Shown in pieces: positions 4,195-6,795 of a stretch of DNA of 6,795 bases. Origin of the DNA: Odoribacteraceae bacterium. GTDB lineage: Bacteria > Bacteroidota > Bacteroidia > Bacteroidales > Marinifilaceae. Location of the stretch: assembly GCA_031279175.1 (NCBI GenBank), contig JAITJA010000008.1, positions 1-6,795 of the forward strand, in the 5' to 3' direction. Within the stretch, counting starts at the first letter, position 1, and the number at the start of each line of letters is the position of its first letter. Under the pieces are notes generated by a model. That model saw only the letters and a program-made list of their open reading frames with translations, was not told the origin of the DNA and did no database searches. A program made the translations under genes and the position numbers.

Positions 4195-6795
4195 TTAAAA
4201 CATGGCTTGTAACGATAACGAGAAGGAGCGGGCAAAGGGATAGGAGGTCCCGCGCTCGATCTTTACCGAGGATAAATACGCCGCGTCGGCCATGTCGAAA
4301 GAGACGCGTACGCGTCGGAAGCCAGCTTGATTGATCGCCCGGATCCGGTCAAAGTCGTAAGAGAGATTGACGGACGAGAGCGTCCATGTATCGTTGTCCT
4401 CGATGAAACGGCTGGTCGCGTAGGTCGTGGTCTTGTCGGCGATGTTCTTGAAACGGCTCATGTCTCCCGGCTTCACCCAACGATCGGAGAAGATCCGGCG
4501 GTCGACGTTGTACGCGAGGTTGGCGTTCTCAACCTTGTCGACGAGCGTCTGGTTATAGAGCTGCCCGCCGATCCTGTAAGTCATCCCGATGTTGAGGCTG
4601 AATCCCTTGTAGTCGGCGTTAATGCCGAGGTTGCCCGTCAGCCTGGCCCGCGAATCACCGCGAACGGCCAGGTCATTGGAACTCCAGGTGAAGGTCGTCT
4701 CGCCGTCTTTCGTCACGAAGACGTCCCTGCCGCTCGACGGGTCGATCCCCCGCGAGGGCACGGCCCAGATGGCGCTCATGGATTGTCCCTCCTCGTAGCG
4801 GACGACAGGTTTATTCGTCGCGTTGGCCACTTGCTCGTCGTTGAACGAGGCGAGGGAGTTAGATATCTGCACGATCTTGTTCTCGTTCCGCGTGCCGGCG
4901 ACGTAGATGTTGACGAAACCCCGTTGTCCCGGGTTGCTCCACGCGCGGTAAGTGACGCGGAACTCCGTCCCGGTGTTTTGCACCTTGCCGAGGTTCTCGA
5001 CATAGGAGGTAAAACCGGTAGACGAGGGGACGGTCACGTCGGTCAGCAGGTCATCCGTGCTGGAAATGTAGTAGTCCAGGCGTAACGACAGGCGACGGTC
5101 GACGGCCGAGAAGTCAATCCCGATGTTCCGATCGTATTTCCGCTGCCATCGCAGTTCCTCGTTGGCATGGCCGAGCAGGTAAGTACCGACATTGCCGTCG
5201 TAGGTGTCGTTCAGGTAATAACTGTACGTGGCCAGCGACTGGTAGGAGTTGAAGTTCTGTGAACCGGTATACCCGATGGAGGCGCGTAGCTTGAGTTGGT
5301 GGAGCCATGTCGCGTTTTCCAAGAACTGTTCCCGGTGGAGATTCCATCCCACTCCCAGCGACCAGAATTGCCCCCAGCGGCGTTTGCTGCCGAATTGCGA
5401 GGAGCCGCTGAAGCGAAGCGAGGCGTCGAAAAGGTAACGATCGCCGTACGAGTAGTTGAACGCTCCCAGCACGCCCAGGTCGCGGGTGACGGAGGAGGAA
5501 GCCGACGGCTTGGAATCTTTCAAGTAGGAGCGGGCAAAGGCGATGTCGTCAAGATGGTCGTTGGGGAAGCCCTCGGCGGTCGTCGCGACGGAACGAGCGT
5601 TGTCCATGTTGAGATTCCACCCGACGTTGGCAAACAGCAGGTGCTCGCCGACGTTCTTCGAGTACTGGGCGTTGACGTCCGTCGAGAAAGAGAACGCCCT
5701 GCCGTCCCCGTGGATGTATTGCCCCCTGCGCGGCGCCAGCTCTTCGGTCGTCCACGAGTTGAAGTTGGTGTGCGTGGCCGGGTAGAAGATCTCCGTACCG
5801 TTATTCGTTAGCGTGAAGCCCAGCCGACCGGTCAGCTTGAACCCCGTGAAGGCAAGCCACTCGATGTAGAAGTTGTTCGTGATCTGGCTATATATCGAGT
5901 AGTTTTTCGTGTTAATGGTGCTATTCCATACCGGGTTGGGGAAGGCGACAGCATTACCACTGCCCCCGTACACGCTCCTCAGCACGTTTCCTTCATCGTC
6001 GCGTATCCGCAAGTAGGGGTTCATCTGGGCATACGCGGAGAAGCTGCCCCACGGGGAGTTGTCTGCCCGGTTGTAGGCAACCTCCAGGTTGTCGCGCAAG
6101 GAGATGTTCTTGAGCCGGTAGGAGAGAGTAATGCCTCCCGCGAAGATGCTACGGGCGGATCCCTTCATTGAGCCTTTCACGTCGTTGACAGAGAAATCTA
6201 GCCCGTAGCGGAGGTGTTCATCTCCTCCTTCGAGGTAAATCACGTGCTTCTGACCGATACCTGTTCGTACCGGCTGGGACAGCCAGTCCGTGTCCACGCC
6301 GCGCGCGACCTCTCTCAGTATTTCGTTGTATTGAGCCGTGTAGCTATATTGCTGGCTGGGATTCTTCCAGTATATTACCCCGTTGTATCCCAGGTAATCG
6401 TATAACCCGGCGTTGTATTCTACTTGTAACTTCTCGGCCGCGTTGCAGAGGTCGTAGCTACTCAGGTCGGGGATCTGGATATTCAAGCTGCCGGTGTAGG
6501 TTACTTGCATTTGCCCCGCATCCGGTCGCCTGGTCTCGATGACTACCACGCCATTCGCCGCTTTCGACCCGTAAATCGCTTTGGCCGCCGCGTCTTTCAG
6601 CAACGTGACGCTCTCGACGCGGTTCATGTCCATGTCCATGATTTTGGTCAGGCTCGCCTCGAAACCGTCAAGGATAAACAACGGCTGGTTGGGATTGCTC
6701 TTGTATTCCCCCTTCAAGTCAGGGAAACCGGACTGCCCGCGCAGCTGGATCTCCGGCAGCACGTTGGGGTTAGAACCATCCGCAAGGTTCTCGAT
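4195..6795 (-). CDS. susC: SusC/RagA family TonB-linked outer-membrane transporter (partial)
   Basis: The C-terminal 866 residues of a SusC homologue. The reading frame is open to the right window edge, so the true start lies outside. A full SusC is usually about 1000-1100 residues, so the signal peptide, the carboxypeptidase-regulatory-like domain, the TonB box and the first part of the plug are missing here. Visible residues 1-91 are the rest of the plug: LPEIQLRGQSGF, QPLFILDGFE (37-46), and VTLLKDAAAKAIYGSKAANG leading to VVVIETRRP (about 63-91). This is the conserved plug end, with DAAAKAIYGSKAANG in place of the commoner DASATAIYGSRGANG. The remaining 770 or so residues have the alternating, aromatic-rich pattern of a 22-strand beta barrel. 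The protein ends in SFSLSLQAMF, with the terminal Phe typical of BAM-assembled outer-membrane proteins. It imports an unidentified ligand across the outer membrane using TonB energy, together with SusD just downstream. No frameshift or internal stop is present. The symbol denotes the family only. Confidence 0.95.
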   Translation of the reverse strand: MENLADGSNPNVLPEIQLRGQSGFPDLKGEYKSNPNQPLFILDGFEASLTKIMDMDMNRVESVTLLKDAAAKAIYGSKAANGVVVIETRRPDAGQMQVTYTGSLNIQIPDLSSYDLCNAAEKLQVEYNAGLYDYLGYNGVIYWKNPSQQYSYTAQYNEILREVARGVDTDWLSQPVRTGIGQKHVIYLEGGDEHLRYGLDFSVNDVKGSMKGSARSIFAGGITLSYRLKNISLRDNLEVAYNRADNSPWGSFSAYAQMNPYLRIRDDEGNVLRSVYGGSGNAVAFPNPVWNSTINTKNYSIYSQITNNFYIEWLAFTGFKLTGRLGFTLTNNGTEIFYPATHTNFNSWTTEELAPRRGQYIHGDGRAFSFSTDVNAQYSKNVGEHLLFANVGWNLNMDNARSVATTAEGFPNDHLDDIAFARSYLKDSKPSASSSVTRDLGVLGAFNYSYGDRYLFDASLRFSGSSQFGSKRRWGQFWSLGVGWNLHREQFLENATWLHQLKLRASIGYTGSQNFNSYQSLATYSYYLNDTYDGNVGTYLLGHANEELRWQRKYDRNIGIDFSAVDRRLSLRLDYYISSTDDLLTDVTVPSSTGFTSYVENLGKVQNTGTEFRVTYRAWSNPGQRGFVNIYVAGTRNENKIVQISNSLASFNDEQVANATNKPVVRYEEGQSMSAIWAVPSRGIDPSSGRDVFVTKDGETTFTWSSNDLAVRGDSRARLTGNLGINADYKGFSLNIGMTYRIGGQLYNQTLVDKVENANLAYNVDRRIFSDRWVKPGDMSRFKNIADKTTTYATSRFIEDNDTWTLSSVNLSYDFDRIRAINQAGFRRVRVSFDMADAAYLSSVKIERGTSYPFARSFSLSLQAMF

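Larger units (their letters stand above)
487..6795 (-). other. SusCD import operon with two accessory lipoproteins
   Basis: Four genes in one direction with gaps of 18, 12 and 12 bp form a single transcription unit in the order susC, susD, DUF4843-type, PKD-like. All three downstream products carry lipoprotein signals, so the whole visible operon works at the outer membrane. This gene order recurs in Bacteroidales; from memory, such sets are often followed by or near thioredoxin-like or metallopeptidase genes, and under ECF-sigma/FecR-type control, but none of these is in the window. The operon seems to end with the PKD-like gene, because the spacer and the repeat array come next. No degradative enzyme is present, so calling it a polysaccharide utilization locus would go beyond the evidence. 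Confidence 0.85.

Noticed and set aside
6625..6640. Short repeat of CATGTC coding for MDMDM in SusC
   Set aside because: It is two to three copies inside a conserved plug segment, explained by the protein sequence.
6760..6762. GTG start codon for susC at 6762
   Set aside because: The frame continues without a stop to the window edge, and the codons upstream (ENLADGSNPN) are part of the SusC plug. This GTG is an internal valine codon.

Overview
The window looks like a piece of a chromosome from the Bacteroidota, most likely the order Bacteroidales, and from one of its more GC-rich members (mid-50s percent GC by eye, not computed). The evidence is a SusC/SusD pair followed by two further lipoproteins of Bacteroidales-type families, lipoprotein signals with acidic residues just after the lipidated cysteine, and A-rich gene starts with no Shine-Dalgarno sequence. 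I do not name a genus.

Layout, left to right: (1) positions 8-301 hold a tandem array of fourteen 21-bp units, each built around a 12-bp palindrome of the type TGTCCCGGGACA. (2) Positions 302-486 are a spacer of about 185 bp with no convincing gene or terminator. (3) Positions 487-6795 are a tightly packed minus-strand operon, transcribed from right to left: a SusC-type TonB-dependent outer-membrane transporter (4195-6795, N-terminus cut off by the window edge), a SusD-type substrate-binding lipoprotein (2734-4176), a DUF4843-type lipoprotein (1978-2721) and a PKD-like family lipoprotein (487-1965). Gaps between genes are only 12-18 bp.

The four proteins fit together as a cell-surface capture and import machine. 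SusC forms the outer-membrane channel, SusD forms the lid, and the other two lipoproteins are probable accessory surface proteins. No glycosidase, peptidase, regulator or sigma/anti-sigma gene lies inside the window, so the substrate cannot be read from it. The operon promoter and the start of susC lie beyond the right edge.

The least explained element is the 21-bp palindromic array just downstream of the operon. Its period is two turns of DNA helix. It carries palindrome-preserving base changes, can form strong hairpins between neighbouring units, and lies where read-through RNA from the operon would emerge.
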